Assembly: GCA_035291605.1 (NCBI GenBank)
Contig: DATDRS010000202.1
Span: forward strand, 1-11,465
DNA length: 11,465 nucleotides
Direction of reading: 5' to 3'
Source of the DNA: DATDRS01 sp035291605
Lineage (GTDB): Bacteria > Chloroflexota > Anaerolineae > Anaerolineales > UBA6663
The notes under the pieces are model-generated. The model made no database searches. It saw only the letters and a list, made by a program, of their open reading frames with translations, and had not been told where the DNA came from. The translations under genes were made by a program, and so were the position numbers. Below, piece by piece: positions 4,562-11,465 of the stretch (within the stretch, counting starts at the first letter, position 1; every line of letters starts with the position of its first letter).

Positions 4562-6283
4562 ATGGCCGATGACATCATTGTCATCAAAGACTTTTCGTAC
4601 AAGTACCCTGGCGCACAGGACTTCGTACTGAAAGACCTCAACCTGCAGGTCCAACGCGGTGAGTTTCTCGGCGTGATGGGTCCGACCGGGGCGGGCAAAA
4701 CCACTTTCTGTCTGGCGCTCAACGGCATCGTCCCGCATTTCTACGGCGGCGACTTTTACGGTTCGGTGACCGTGGCCGGCCTGGACACGGTGAAGCATCC
4801 GACCTACCAGTTGGCTCAGCATGTCGGCATGGTCTTTCAAGACCCAGAGATCCAGTTGACCGCGCCGACCGTCGCCGGAGAGGTGGCCTTTGCGCTGGAG
4901 AACATCAAGACGCCCGCCGGAGAAATTAAGCGCCGCATCTCCGAAGCCCTGCGCGCCGTCCGTCTGGAGGGCATTGAAGATCGGCACCCCCACCAGCTCT
5001 CCGGCGGGCAGAAACAGCGTTTGGCGATCGCCGCCGCGCTCGCTTTGCGTCCGGAGGTCATGGTGTTCGACGAGCCGACCTCTCAGTTAGACCCGGTGGG
5101 CGCCAACGAAGTATTTGCCATCGTACGCGAACTGAATCGCACGCAGGGCATCACGATCATTCTCGTCAGTCACGCCAGCGAGGAAGTAGCCGAATACGCG
5201 GACCGCGTGATGCTCCTGGCCGGTGGGCAGTTGCTGGCCGAGGCCCCGCCGCCCGCCTTCTTCCAAAACCTCGATCTTCTACGTCCTCACGACGTGCGCC
5301 CCCCGGAGGTGACGCACGCCTTTCAGGCGGCGTTCCACAGCTCAAGGCATGTGGCCGCACTGCCCGTTACCTTGCGTGAAGCCTTGCTTCAGTACGATTC
5401 AATCAAACCGCATCTTTCATTTCAGCCGGTGACTTACCCCGATGGTCGCATGCCCGCCGCTCCCGGCGAGGTCGTGATCCAAACCCGTGACCTGCGTTAC
5501 CGGTATGAAAATGGCCCGGAAGCTCTCCAGGGCATTTCGCTCGATATCCACAAAGGGGAGTACATCGCTATCGTCGGGCAGAACGGCGCGGGCAAGTCCA
5601 CCCTCGTGCGGCACTTTCTTCACCTGATTACAGCCACCAGTGGGCAGGTCAACGTGCTGGGTAGGGAGGTGACGACTTACACGGTCAGCGAGCTGGCCCA
5701 GCGTATTGGCTATATCTCCCAGAATCCGGACAACCAGATTTTCTGCGACTCGGTCCGGCGCGAGGTGTCGTTCGCGCTAAAGAATCTGCAGTTCCCCCCC
5801 GGCGAAATTGAAGCGCGCGTTCAGGCCGCCCTGCAGGAAATGAAACTGGAATGGGCCGCCGATCATCACCCTTTGACCCTCAGCAAGGGAGATCGCAGTC
5901 GCATCGTCATCGCCGCCATCCTTGCCATGAACCCGGAGATATTGATTTTTGACGAGCCCACGACAGGACAAGACTACAAGGGCGCGCGGGCGATCCTCGA
6001 CCTCACCCGTGAACTCCACCAGGCCGGCCGGACGATCGTCATCATCACCCATCATCTCTATTTGCTTCCCGGTTACGCCCAACGACTGGTCGTGATGGGC
6101 AAGGGCCAAGCCCTGCTGGATACATCGCTGCGCGAAGGGTTTTACGCGACGGACATCCTGCGCGAGACTTTCCTGACGCCGCCGCAGGTGATCCAGTTCG
6201 CCGAAGCCATCCAGCCGCCCGGCGGACCGGTCCTGAGGCCCATCACCGCCGAGGAACTGGCGCTGGCCGTGACGGTGCGATAG
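4562..6283 (+). CDS. ECF transporter ATPase, two fused EcfA domains
   Basis: This 573-residue protein carries two ABC ATPase domains in one chain, replacing the usual EcfA1/EcfA2 pair that powers ECF vitamin or metal uptake from the cytoplasmic face. Domain 1 has Walker A GPTGAGKTT (40-48), Q-loop VFQDPEIQL (91-99), signature LSGGQ (146-150), Walker B VMVFDEP (166-172) and the switch His in SHASEE. The linker is about 230-305. Domain 2 has Walker A GQNGAGKST (339-347), Q-loop ISQNPDNQIF (385-394), Walker B ILIFDEP (460-466) and THH in the switch. Its signature is LSKGD (440-444) instead of LSGGQ. DPE/DPDNQ after the Q-loop is typical of the EcfA/CbiO family. The gene is 96 bases after the S gene and 9 before EcfT, and both domains look intact. 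Confidence 0.95.
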   Translation: MADDIIVIKDFSYKYPGAQDFVLKDLNLQVQRGEFLGVMGPTGAGKTTFCLALNGIVPHFYGGDFYGSVTVAGLDTVKHPTYQLAQHVGMVFQDPEIQLTAPTVAGEVAFALENIKTPAGEIKRRISEALRAVRLEGIEDRHPHQLSGGQKQRLAIAAALALRPEVMVFDEPTSQLDPVGANEVFAIVRELNRTQGITIILVSHASEEVAEYADRVMLLAGGQLLAEAPPPAFFQNLDLLRPHDVRPPEVTHAFQAAFHSSRHVAALPVTLREALLQYDSIKPHLSFQPVTYPDGRMPAAPGEVVIQTRDLRYRYENGPEALQGISLDIHKGEYIAIVGQNGAGKSTLVRHFLHLITATSGQVNVLGREVTTYTVSELAQRIGYISQNPDNQIFCDSVRREVSFALKNLQFPPGEIEARVQAALQEMKLEWAADHHPLTLSKGDRSRIVIAAILAMNPEILIFDEPTTGQDYKGARAILDLTRELHQAGRTIVIITHHLYLLPGYAQRLVVMGKGQALLDTSLREGFYATDILRETFLTPPQVIQFAEAIQPPGGPVLRPITAEELALAVTVR

Positions 6284-6292
6284 GAGGCTCCG

Positions 6293-7123
6293 ATGCGCCC
6301 CATGTACGTGGAACGAGTCTCAAAGCCATCTTTCTTCAGCCGGTTGGACGTGCGCACCAAATTGCTGTTCATGTTCCTCGTGCTGTTTCTCATCCTGGTT
6401 TGGGAAAACATCTTCTACCAGATTGGACTTTTCCTCGTCGTGTTGGCGCTCGCGCTCTCGGCGCATTTGGACCGGCGCCAGATTCAGCAGACCATCCTGC
6501 TAATGGTTCCCTTCATGGTCTTTTCGGTGCTGATCCAGGGCTTCTTCAATATCATCGGCAGGACGGTGATGATTACGCTCTTCGTGGTCCCCCAGTGGGT
6601 GCCGTTCTTTGCCGGGCCCGTCACCCTCTACTGGGAAGGCCTCGTGTTCGGCTTAATGGTGGTCTTCCGCTTTTTGTCGCCCCTGCTGACCATGCCGCTG
6701 GTGGTGCTGACGACCGACATCAATGATCTGGTGCTGGGTTTAGTCAAGATGCGTGTCCCTTATAAAGTGGCCTTCATTTTCTCCATCACGCTGCGGTTTG
6801 TGCCGTTTATCTTTGGGGAAATTGACGCGATCATGGAAGCCCAGCGTCTGCGTGGGCTGGCGTTGGAGAGGATGAGCTTCTTCCGACGCATCCCAGTGTT
6901 CGCCAGCCTGGCGGTGCCGCTCATCATCGGATCACTGCTCAAAGCCCAGACACTGGATGTGGTGCTCCAATCGAAAGCCTTCTCTGGCAGCCCCGACCGA
7001 ACCTATATGACCGATATCCGCTTACGCCCTATTGACTATGGCATCATGGTCGGCGGCGTGGCATTTTTCATCGGCGCGGTCATCATGCGCCTCTTCTTCG
7101 GCTGGGGCGCTTTCATCGCGTGA
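6293..7123 (+). CDS. ecfT: ECF transporter transmembrane component EcfT
   Basis: This 276-residue membrane protein is the coupling subunit that links the S protein to the ATPases. Hydrophobic segments lie about 24-38, 42-57, 67-82, 115-140, 160-175 and 205-217, plus a last one at 250-270. The cytoplasmic coupling helices carry EAQRLRG (182-188), the family's first A-R-G type motif, and LQSKAFSG (225-232) where the second motif stands, so the second is divergent. AGGAGG precedes the ATG at good distance. It starts 9 bases after the ATPase stop, so one transcript is near certain. The next gene follows 12 bases later. Confidence 0.93.
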   Translation: MRPMYVERVSKPSFFSRLDVRTKLLFMFLVLFLILVWENIFYQIGLFLVVLALALSAHLDRRQIQQTILLMVPFMVFSVLIQGFFNIIGRTVMITLFVVPQWVPFFAGPVTLYWEGLVFGLMVVFRFLSPLLTMPLVVLTTDINDLVLGLVKMRVPYKVAFIFSITLRFVPFIFGEIDAIMEAQRLRGLALERMSFFRRIPVFASLAVPLIIGSLLKAQTLDVVLQSKAFSGSPDRTYMTDIRLRPIDYGIMVGGVAFFIGAVIMRLFFGWGAFIA

Positions 7124-7135
7124 GAGGCAAATCCA

Positions 7136-7588
7136 ATGGTCAGGCAGACTCTCAAAAACATCGAACGCATTACGCCTCGCCGGCGCGCTGGGCACAGCCG
7201 TGAAACTTCTTACCATCCAAAGATTCGCGCGCTCGTCGAACGGCAGGCGCGAGCCTGGGAGCGCAACGACTTTGACCTGGCCGCCGGAGATTGGCTCTCC
7301 GCCGGTGTGCTGACGGCCCCCGGCGGCGAGTGGCGCGTTGACCAGCTGCGCGCGGCGATGGCCGAATTTCACGCCGGCTTCGCCGATCTGGTCGTCGAGA
7401 TCAAAAACGTCTTTGCCTCCGCCGACGGGCGCAAGGTCGCCATTGAGTGGGATTGGACGGTCACGCGCCGCTCGGACGGGGCGCGCGGCACGACCCAAGA
7501 TGCCATCCTCGTGGATTTGTCACGGGGTAAAATCAAATCCTGGCGCGAATACTTTGACCTGTCAGGCTCAGTGGAAGGAAAGGCCTAG
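7136..7588 (+). CDS. NTF2/SnoaL-like small protein
   Basis: This 150-residue soluble protein has an N-terminal basic stretch (1-25), then a fold typical of the NTF2/SnoaL superfamily. Helices at about 28-50 (RQARAWERNDFDLAA) lead to beta strands ending in EWDWTVTRRSDG (104-115) and the characteristic closing GKIKSWREYFD (131-141). Family members are small cone-shaped proteins acting as isomerases, cyclases, dehydratases or binding proteins for small molecules. No catalytic residue set can be assigned. It is 12 bases after ecfT and 2 bases before the next gene, so it is expressed with the transporter and may act on the imported compound. The exact reaction is unknown. Confidence 0.8.
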   Translation: MVRQTLKNIERITPRRRAGHSRETSYHPKIRALVERQARAWERNDFDLAAGDWLSAGVLTAPGGEWRVDQLRAAMAEFHAGFADLVVEIKNVFASADGRKVAIEWDWTVTRRSDGARGTTQDAILVDLSRGKIKSWREYFDLSGSVEGKA

Positions 7589-7590
7589 GG

Positions 7591-7878
7591 ATGGTTGTCG
7601 AAATTCTACGCTTCATCACCCCTCCCGAGCTGCGCGACGAGTTCATCGAGCGCGATGCTGAAATCTGGACTCCGGCGCTTGCGGCCCATCCGGGCTTCGT
7701 GGACAAGGAAGTCTGGGCCGACCGGCAAGATCCGGGCCGCGTCACGATCATGATCCATTGGGCTTCATGCGAGCAGTGGAAGCAGTTCCCGCGCGACCTC
7801 GAAGAACAACTGGACGCGCGCATGCGGCATCTCTACACCAGCTTCAGCAGCGAAGAGTACGAGGTGCGCAAGCTCTGA
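7591..7878 (+). CDS. TIGR03792-like dimeric alpha/beta-barrel protein
   Basis: This 95-residue protein starts two bases after the previous stop. It reads like the TIGR03792 family, described mainly from cyanobacteria: MVVEILRF, PPELRDEFIERDAEIWTPAL, HPGFVDKEVW, a strand with DPGRVTIMIHW and SxEQWK. The pattern of a short strand, helix, GF, strand, and W-x(5,6)-W is that of ABM-like dimeric ferredoxin-fold barrels, which include small monooxygenases. No metal- or flavin-binding residues stand out, and the family's function is not established as far as I know. It ends the ECF gene group. Its tight spacing to the NTF2-like gene suggests that the two act together. Confidence 0.82.
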   Translation: MVVEILRFITPPELRDEFIERDAEIWTPALAAHPGFVDKEVWADRQDPGRVTIMIHWASCEQWKQFPRDLEEQLDARMRHLYTSFSSEEYEVRKL

Positions 7879-7988
7879 AGGGTGATCCTCTTGGGGATAC
7901 CGCGTCCGGGGCAAAGAAGTCGGCGGTCAGCCAATAATAACCCTTCGAATGGCGAATATCACTCCCCTTTGTCCATTTCGCGCGCGCC

Positions 7989-8071
7989 AGTGATCACTTC
8001 CTGTATATGACATTGTTCACTCCCGCTTTCCCGCGAACGGCCTTAGACTACATTCAAAAAGAGGAATATTC
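7989..8071. promoter_or_regulatory. Candidate arsR promoter/operator region
   Basis: The 199-bp spacer before arsR contains a perfect 10-bp palindrome AGTGATCACT (7989-7998) and GAATATTC (8064-8071), which lies seven bases before the arsR ATG. The ATTC-n8-GAAT arrangement at 8052-8067 also resembles ArsR/SmtB half sites. A possible -10 TATATG (8004-8009) lacks a good -35. Autorepression by ArsR at one of these sites is likely, but the site cannot be fixed from sequence alone. Confidence 0.35.
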
Positions 8072-8077
8072 TAGGCT

Positions 8078-8452
8078 ATGTCCGCCGCCCTCTCTATCTA
8101 CGATATTGAAGCCGGGTTGTTTAGTGCTCTGGCGCACCCAACGCGCTTGCAGATTCTGGAGTTGCTGCGCGGCGGGGAAGCCTGTGTCTGCCACATTCAA
8201 GCGGTGCTTGGACAGCGCCAGGCTTATGTCTCGCAGCAATTGATGACGCTGCGCGATGCAGGCCTGGTCACAAGTCGTAAGGAAGGCTTGCGTGTCTATT
8301 ACCGGCTGAGCCATCCGAAACTGTTCACCGTGCTGGACGAAGCGCGGCGCATAGCGCGTACACAGGCGCGAGGGCGTCCGTTGGCTGAAGTTGCGCTCAC
8401 CCCGCCGCATGGGCAGTGCTACTGTCCACAGTGCGCAAGTTCACCATCCTAG
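8078..8452 (+). CDS. arsR: ArsR/SmtB-family metalloregulator
   Basis: This 124-residue winged-helix repressor should release the operon when trivalent arsenic (or antimony) binds. ALAHPTRLQILELL (18-30) is the standard opening, GEACVCHI (33-40) carries a Cys-x-Cys pair (36 and 38) at the ELCVCDL position, and QAYVSQQLMTLRDAGLV (48-64) is the DNA recognition part, followed by the wing at 65-77. Three more cysteines sit in a C-terminal CYCPQC (114-119). The classic third Cys of the E. coli type (CVCxxC) is absent, so a C-terminal Cys may complete the binding site. It is the first gene of the ars group; the next gene starts 47 bases later. The start codon has only a weak upstream GAGG. Confidence 0.92.
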   Translation: MSAALSIYDIEAGLFSALAHPTRLQILELLRGGEACVCHIQAVLGQRQAYVSQQLMTLRDAGLVTSRKEGLRVYYRLSHPKLFTVLDEARRIARTQARGRPLAEVALTPPHGQCYCPQCASSPS

Positions 8453-8499
8453 TTCGGAGAACCGGGTGCGGCGTGAGTGTTGTCAGGAAGGAGGCTGTC

Positions 8500-8763
8500 A
8501 TGTTGGACATCAAAGTGCTGGGCACCGGCTGTGTGGGCTGTCTCAAAATGGAACAACTGGTCATCGAGGCCCTGCAGGCGCTGGGTGCGCGTGACGCCAA
8601 GGTAGAACTGGTCACCGAGGAGCGCATGATCGAGTACGGCCTGCTCGGCGACCGTGCGCCGGGCCTGCTGATTAACGGCAAACTGGCGTGGGCCGGGTCG
8701 GCGCCGACGAAAGAGCAGGTGACCGAATGGCTGCAGCACGCCCTCGCCTCAGCCCCGGTGTGA
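8500..8763 (+). CDS. Small thioredoxin-fold protein, CxxC (TIGR00412-like), copy 1
   Basis: This 87-residue thioredoxin-like protein begins MLDIKVLGTGCVGC. The redox-active CVGC lies at 11-14, the cis-proline at 54 (DRAPGLLING) and a C-terminal helix at 70-82. This is the minimal 'redox-active disulfide protein 2' type (TIGR00412), often found beside ArsP/DUF318 permeases. It may pass electrons, or shuttle As(III) or metal thiolates, to the permease encoded next. The start is fixed by AAGGAGG eight bases upstream; a longer in-frame ATG at 8416 would overlap arsR and lacks such a site. The gene ends 12 bases before the permease. Confidence 0.9.
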   Translation: MLDIKVLGTGCVGCLKMEQLVIEALQALGARDAKVELVTEERMIEYGLLGDRAPGLLINGKLAWAGSAPTKEQVTEWLQHALASAPV

Positions 8764-8775
8764 ATAGCGAAATCC

Positions 8776-10248
8776 ATGCACATCCTCACTTTACTCGTCG
8801 AGTTGCTGCAAGGGGGCCTGGGCAGCCTGGCGGCCTATCTCGCTGCACACGTCCTGCTTTGCCTCGTGCCCGCTTTCTACATCGCGGGCGGGATGACGGC
8901 GCTGATCCCGAAAGAATCGGTCACACGCTTCCTCGGCCGCAACACCCCCAGGTATATCTCGTATCCGGCAGCGGCGTTGGCCGGTTCGGTGCTGGCGGTG
9001 TGTTCCTGCACCATCGTCCCGCTCTTCGCCGGCATTTACAAGAAAGGCGCGGGGTTGGGGCCGGCCATCACCTTCCTGTTCTTCGCCCCGGCGGCGAACA
9101 TCCTGGCCCTGGCCTACACGGGCGTCACTCTCGGCCCGGACCTGGCGTTCGCTCGTCTCAGCCTCTCGCTGGCCTTCGGCGTCGGCATCGGCATGATCAT
9201 GGCGCTGATCTTCAGCCGCGCCGACGCCGCGCACGATCAGGCCGCCGATGCGCTCTTTGCCGGGCAGGGGAAGATGCGTCGCGCGACGCTGGTTTTCCTG
9301 CTGACGCTGGCGGCGCTGCTGCTTTCCGGAACGCTCAAGGTTAGCCTGCTGACGAACACCTATGGGCAGGTCACGCTCCCCATCGCCGGGACGGACCGGT
9401 TCCAGTCCGCGTTGCATCAGCTCGTCCCGTTTGACGCGAGCAGGGGTGAAGAGGGCGTGACGGTTCAGGGCGCTATCTTGATCGGCCTGCTGATCCTGAT
9501 TGGCGTCACGGCCTGGCGCGGGCTGGAGAACATCCTCGAAGGCTTTACCCCCTGGGCGTGGACCGCGCTGGGGCTGGCGGCGTTGACCCTGCTGGTCGCC
9601 GCCGTTCAGATCGTTGCGCACGAGGGAGGGCTGGACGTCCTCTTTACCGGCCGCTTCTTCGGGGTGGCGCTGGCGCTGCTCACGCTCGGATACCTCGCTC
9701 GCTGCCGGTTGGCGCTGCGCGAAGTCCAGGCATGGCTGTGGGAGTCGTGGCGCTTCGTCAAACAAATCTTCCCCCTGCTCGTCGTAGGCGTGTTCGCGGT
9801 CGGCGTCATCCGGCAGCTGATCCGCCCGGAGTGGATTGAATCGCTCGCCGGGCGCAACACCCTGCCGGGCAATCTGGCCGGGGTCGTCTTCGGCGTGTTC
9901 ATGTACTTCCCCACGCTGGTGGAAGTGCCCATCGCCAGCATGTTCCTGAGCTTGGGCATGCACCGCGGCCCGCTGCTGGCCTACCTGATGGCCGATCCCG
10001 AGCTGAGCCTGCAAAGCATCCTGATCGTCTCCACCATCATCGGGCGGCTCAAGGCGTGGACCTACGTGGGCTGGGTGGCGCTGTTCAGCGCCCTGGCCGG
10101 GCTGATTTACGGCGCCTGGGTGGACGGCGCGAGCGCCTGGCTCATCCTGATCTATCTGGCCACGGCGCTGGGCGCGCTGGCCGCCGTGCTCTATGCCGTC
10201 AATCGGCGCATCTACGCTGCGCCCCTCGCCGAGGCCAGGAAACCTTAG
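8776..10248 (+). CDS. arsP: ArsP/DUF318-type permease
   Basis: This 490-residue membrane protein of the PF03773 permease family has two related halves. The first has the hallmark CSCTIVPLFAGIYKKGAGLG (76-95) followed by FLFFAPAANI. The second has LAGRNTLPGNLAGVVFGVFM leading into TLVEVPIASMFLSLGMHRGP, the internal repeat expected for the family. Roughly ten membrane segments are visible, including an inserted soluble or periplasmic part near 190-235. Characterised ArsP proteins export trivalent methylated and aromatic arsenicals. Here arsR upstream and ACR3 downstream support arsenic export, though DUF318 proteins may also serve other metals. There is no clear ribosome-binding site, so coupling to the preceding gene is likely. 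CSC and flanking cysteines could bind As(III). Confidence 0.9.
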   Translation: MHILTLLVELLQGGLGSLAAYLAAHVLLCLVPAFYIAGGMTALIPKESVTRFLGRNTPRYISYPAAALAGSVLAVCSCTIVPLFAGIYKKGAGLGPAITFLFFAPAANILALAYTGVTLGPDLAFARLSLSLAFGVGIGMIMALIFSRADAAHDQAADALFAGQGKMRRATLVFLLTLAALLLSGTLKVSLLTNTYGQVTLPIAGTDRFQSALHQLVPFDASRGEEGVTVQGAILIGLLILIGVTAWRGLENILEGFTPWAWTALGLAALTLLVAAVQIVAHEGGLDVLFTGRFFGVALALLTLGYLARCRLALREVQAWLWESWRFVKQIFPLLVVGVFAVGVIRQLIRPEWIESLAGRNTLPGNLAGVVFGVFMYFPTLVEVPIASMFLSLGMHRGPLLAYLMADPELSLQSILIVSTIIGRLKAWTYVGWVALFSALAGLIYGAWVDGASAWLILIYLATALGALAAVLYAVNRRIYAAPLAEARKP

Positions 10249-10286
10249 CATCCTGATTTGGCTCTCGACATCGCATGGAGGTCACT

Positions 10287-10538
10287 ATGCTCACGATCAA
10301 AATCCTTGGTTCCGGCTGCGCGAACTGCAAGAAGGTCGAGGCGCTGGCCCGGCAAGCCGTCGCCCGCCTGGGCCTGCCGGCCGAGTTCGTCAAAGTCACC
10401 GACTACGGCGAGATCATGCAGTATCCTATCCTCTCCACGCCCGGCCTGGTCGTCAACGAAAAACTCGTGTGCGCGGGCCGCGTCCCCAGCGAGGCGGAAA
10501 TCACGACCTGGCTGGCAAACGCGCTGGAGGTTGCCTGA
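10287..10538 (+). CDS. Small thioredoxin-fold protein, CxxC (TIGR00412-like), copy 2
   Basis: This is an 83-residue homologue of the protein encoded at 8500, beginning MLTIKILGSGCANC. CANC is at 11-14 and the cis-proline at 52 (STPGLVVN). An additional Cys62 (LVCAGRVPS) is not found in copy 1. The ATG at 10287 is chosen because GGAGGT precedes it by five bases and copy 1 aligns from this residue; the in-frame ATG at 10275 would place the ribosome-binding site inside the gene. It stands between arsP and the ACR3 gene, one base before the latter's ATG. It probably supplies thiol chemistry for arsenic export or reduction, with no direct proof. Confidence 0.9.
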   Translation: MLTIKILGSGCANCKKVEALARQAVARLGLPAEFVKVTDYGEIMQYPILSTPGLVVNEKLVCAGRVPSEAEITTWLANALEVA

Positions 10539-10539
10539 C

Positions 10540-11465
10540 ATGGCAAACACACACGTCTCGACCTCCGCCCGGAGCGGCGCGGCCAATATCATCGGGCAAT
10601 TGTCAACGCTCGACCGTTTCCTGCCCTTCTGGATTTTCATGGCGATGGTCGCGGGCGTGCTGCTGGGGTATCTCTTCCCCGGCGTCAAGGAAGTGTTCAA
10701 TGCCCTGAGCATCGGCACGGTGTCCCTGCCCATCGCCATCGGCCTGCTGTGGATGATGTACCCCGTGCTGGCGAAAGTGAAGTACGAGGAGCTGAGCAAA
10801 ATCACCGGCGCCATGAGGCAATTTGGCGTCTCACTCACTCTCAATTGGCTCATCGGCCCGGCGATCATGTTTGGGCTGGCGTGGACTTTCCTCCCCGACC
10901 TGCCCGGCTACCGCACCGGTCTCATCATCACCGGCCTGGCGCGGTGTATTGCGATGGTGCTCATCTGGAACATGCTGGCCGGGGGTGACAGCGAATACTG
11001 CGCGGTGCTGGTCGCGCTCAACTCGGTCTTTCAGATTGTGATGTACAGCCCGCTGGCCTACTTTTATCTGGTCATCGTGCCGGACTGGTTCGGCGTGCCC
11101 GGCACAGCCGTGGACATCTCGATGTGGGATATTGCCAAAAGTGTGCTGATCTTCCTCGGCCTCCCGCTGGCCGCGGGCGTCATCACGCGCTTTACGCTGC
11201 TGCGGCGCAAAGGCGCGGAATGGTACGACACGCGGTTCATGCCGCGCCTCGGCCCCACGGCCCTCGTCGGCCTGCTGTTCACCATCGTCGTGATGTTCTC
11301 GATGCAGGGCGACAAGATTCTGGCTCAGCCGTCGGACGTGCTGCGCGTGGCGGTCCCGCTGGCAGTGTACTTCGGGCTGATGTTCGCCGTCTCATTTGCA
11401 CTATCCCTCGGCTTCAAGTTCCCCTACGAAATGGCGGCCACCCAATCGTTCACGGCGGCCAGCAA
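10540..11465 (+). CDS. acr3: ACR3-family arsenite efflux carrier (3' end outside window)
   Basis: This is the N-terminal 308 residues of a membrane carrier that should have about 350-400; the frame runs off the window without a stop. The ACR3 signatures are clear: LDRFLPFWIFMAMVAGVLLGY (24-44), GLLWMMYPVLAKVKYEEL (68-85), and GLARCIAMVLIWN (132-144) with Cys136, the conserved membrane cysteine needed for arsenite transport. GDSEYCAVLVALNSVFQI (149-166) follows, and PYEMAATQSFTAAS is at the end, whose conserved glutamate is part of the transport path. At least eight membrane segments are visible. It exports As(OH)3, and in some members Sb(III), with the membrane potential or protons. GGAGG precedes the ATG, which comes one base after the previous stop. 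Confidence 0.96.
   Translation, partial: MANTHVSTSARSGAANIIGQLSTLDRFLPFWIFMAMVAGVLLGYLFPGVKEVFNALSIGTVSLPIAIGLLWMMYPVLAKVKYEELSKITGAMRQFGVSLTLNWLIGPAIMFGLAWTFLPDLPGYRTGLIITGLARCIAMVLIWNMLAGGDSEYCAVLVALNSVFQIVMYSPLAYFYLVIVPDWFGVPGTAVDISMWDIAKSVLIFLGLPLAAGVITRFTLLRRKGAEWYDTRFMPRLGPTALVGLLFTIVVMFSMQGDKILAQPSDVLRVAVPLAVYFGLMFAVSFALSLGFKFPYEMAATQSFTAAS

Noticed and set aside
7879..8077. Intrinsic terminator after the TIGR03792-like gene
   Set aside because: Only a bulged 7-bp stem (7881-7901) without a T tract is present, which is too weak to call.
8416..8499. Longer start for the first thioredoxin-like gene
   Set aside because: The extension overlaps the end of arsR and adds residues not found in the family; the AAGGAGG site points to 8500.
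8791..10251. 486-codon open frame antisense to arsP
   Set aside because: It has low-complexity Gln/Arg/Asp/Glu-rich composition, typical of the reverse strand of a GC-rich membrane-protein gene, and no recognisable domain.

Overview
The window reads as chromosomal DNA from a moderately GC-rich bacterium, and all intact genes lie on the plus strand. A Chloroflexota (Anaerolineae-like) origin is my best guess. It rests on the fused two-domain ECF ATPase, the unusual ECF S protein, the TIGR03792-type protein and the general gene repertoire. It is an inference, not a phylogenetic result.

Region 1 (1-1520) has a metal or redox flavour. The window opens inside a multicopper oxidase gene (C-terminal cupredoxin domain with all copper ligands). 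A GC-rich hairpin-dense spacer follows, carrying two to three copies of a C-tract/G-tract palindrome that resembles CsoR-type copper operators. Next come two tandem paralogous genes for small, acidic, cysteine-containing proteins that I do not recognise. They end at a clear intrinsic terminator. Abutting that terminator on the minus strand is a previously hidden remnant of a sensor histidine kinase C-terminus.

Region 2 (1640-7880) is the most interesting part. A strong sigma70-type promoter leads through a GC-rich hairpin leader, overlapped by a possible 33-codon leader ORF, into two SDR genes. The first is a canonical FabG-like reductase. The second is of the pteridine reductase (PTR1/FolM) type, but with His where the catalytic Tyr should be. 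An intergenic stretch follows with a 145-bp imperfect inverted-repeat element. Then comes a complete ECF-type uptake transporter: an S-like membrane protein, a fused double EcfA ATPase and EcfT. It is followed at very short spacing by an NTF2/SnoaL-like protein and a TIGR03792-like alpha/beta-barrel protein. The set suggests import and reductive or tailoring metabolism of a small molecule, possibly pterin-like. The substrate is unknown.

Region 3 (7880-11465) is an arsenic-resistance type operon: an ArsR repressor with extra C-terminal cysteines, a small CxxC thioredoxin-like protein, an ArsP/DUF318 permease, a second CxxC thioredoxin-like protein, and the start of an ACR3 arsenite efflux carrier that runs off the window. 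Repressor, redox partners and two efflux pumps would together sense, reduce or shuttle, and export inorganic and probably methylated trivalent arsenic.
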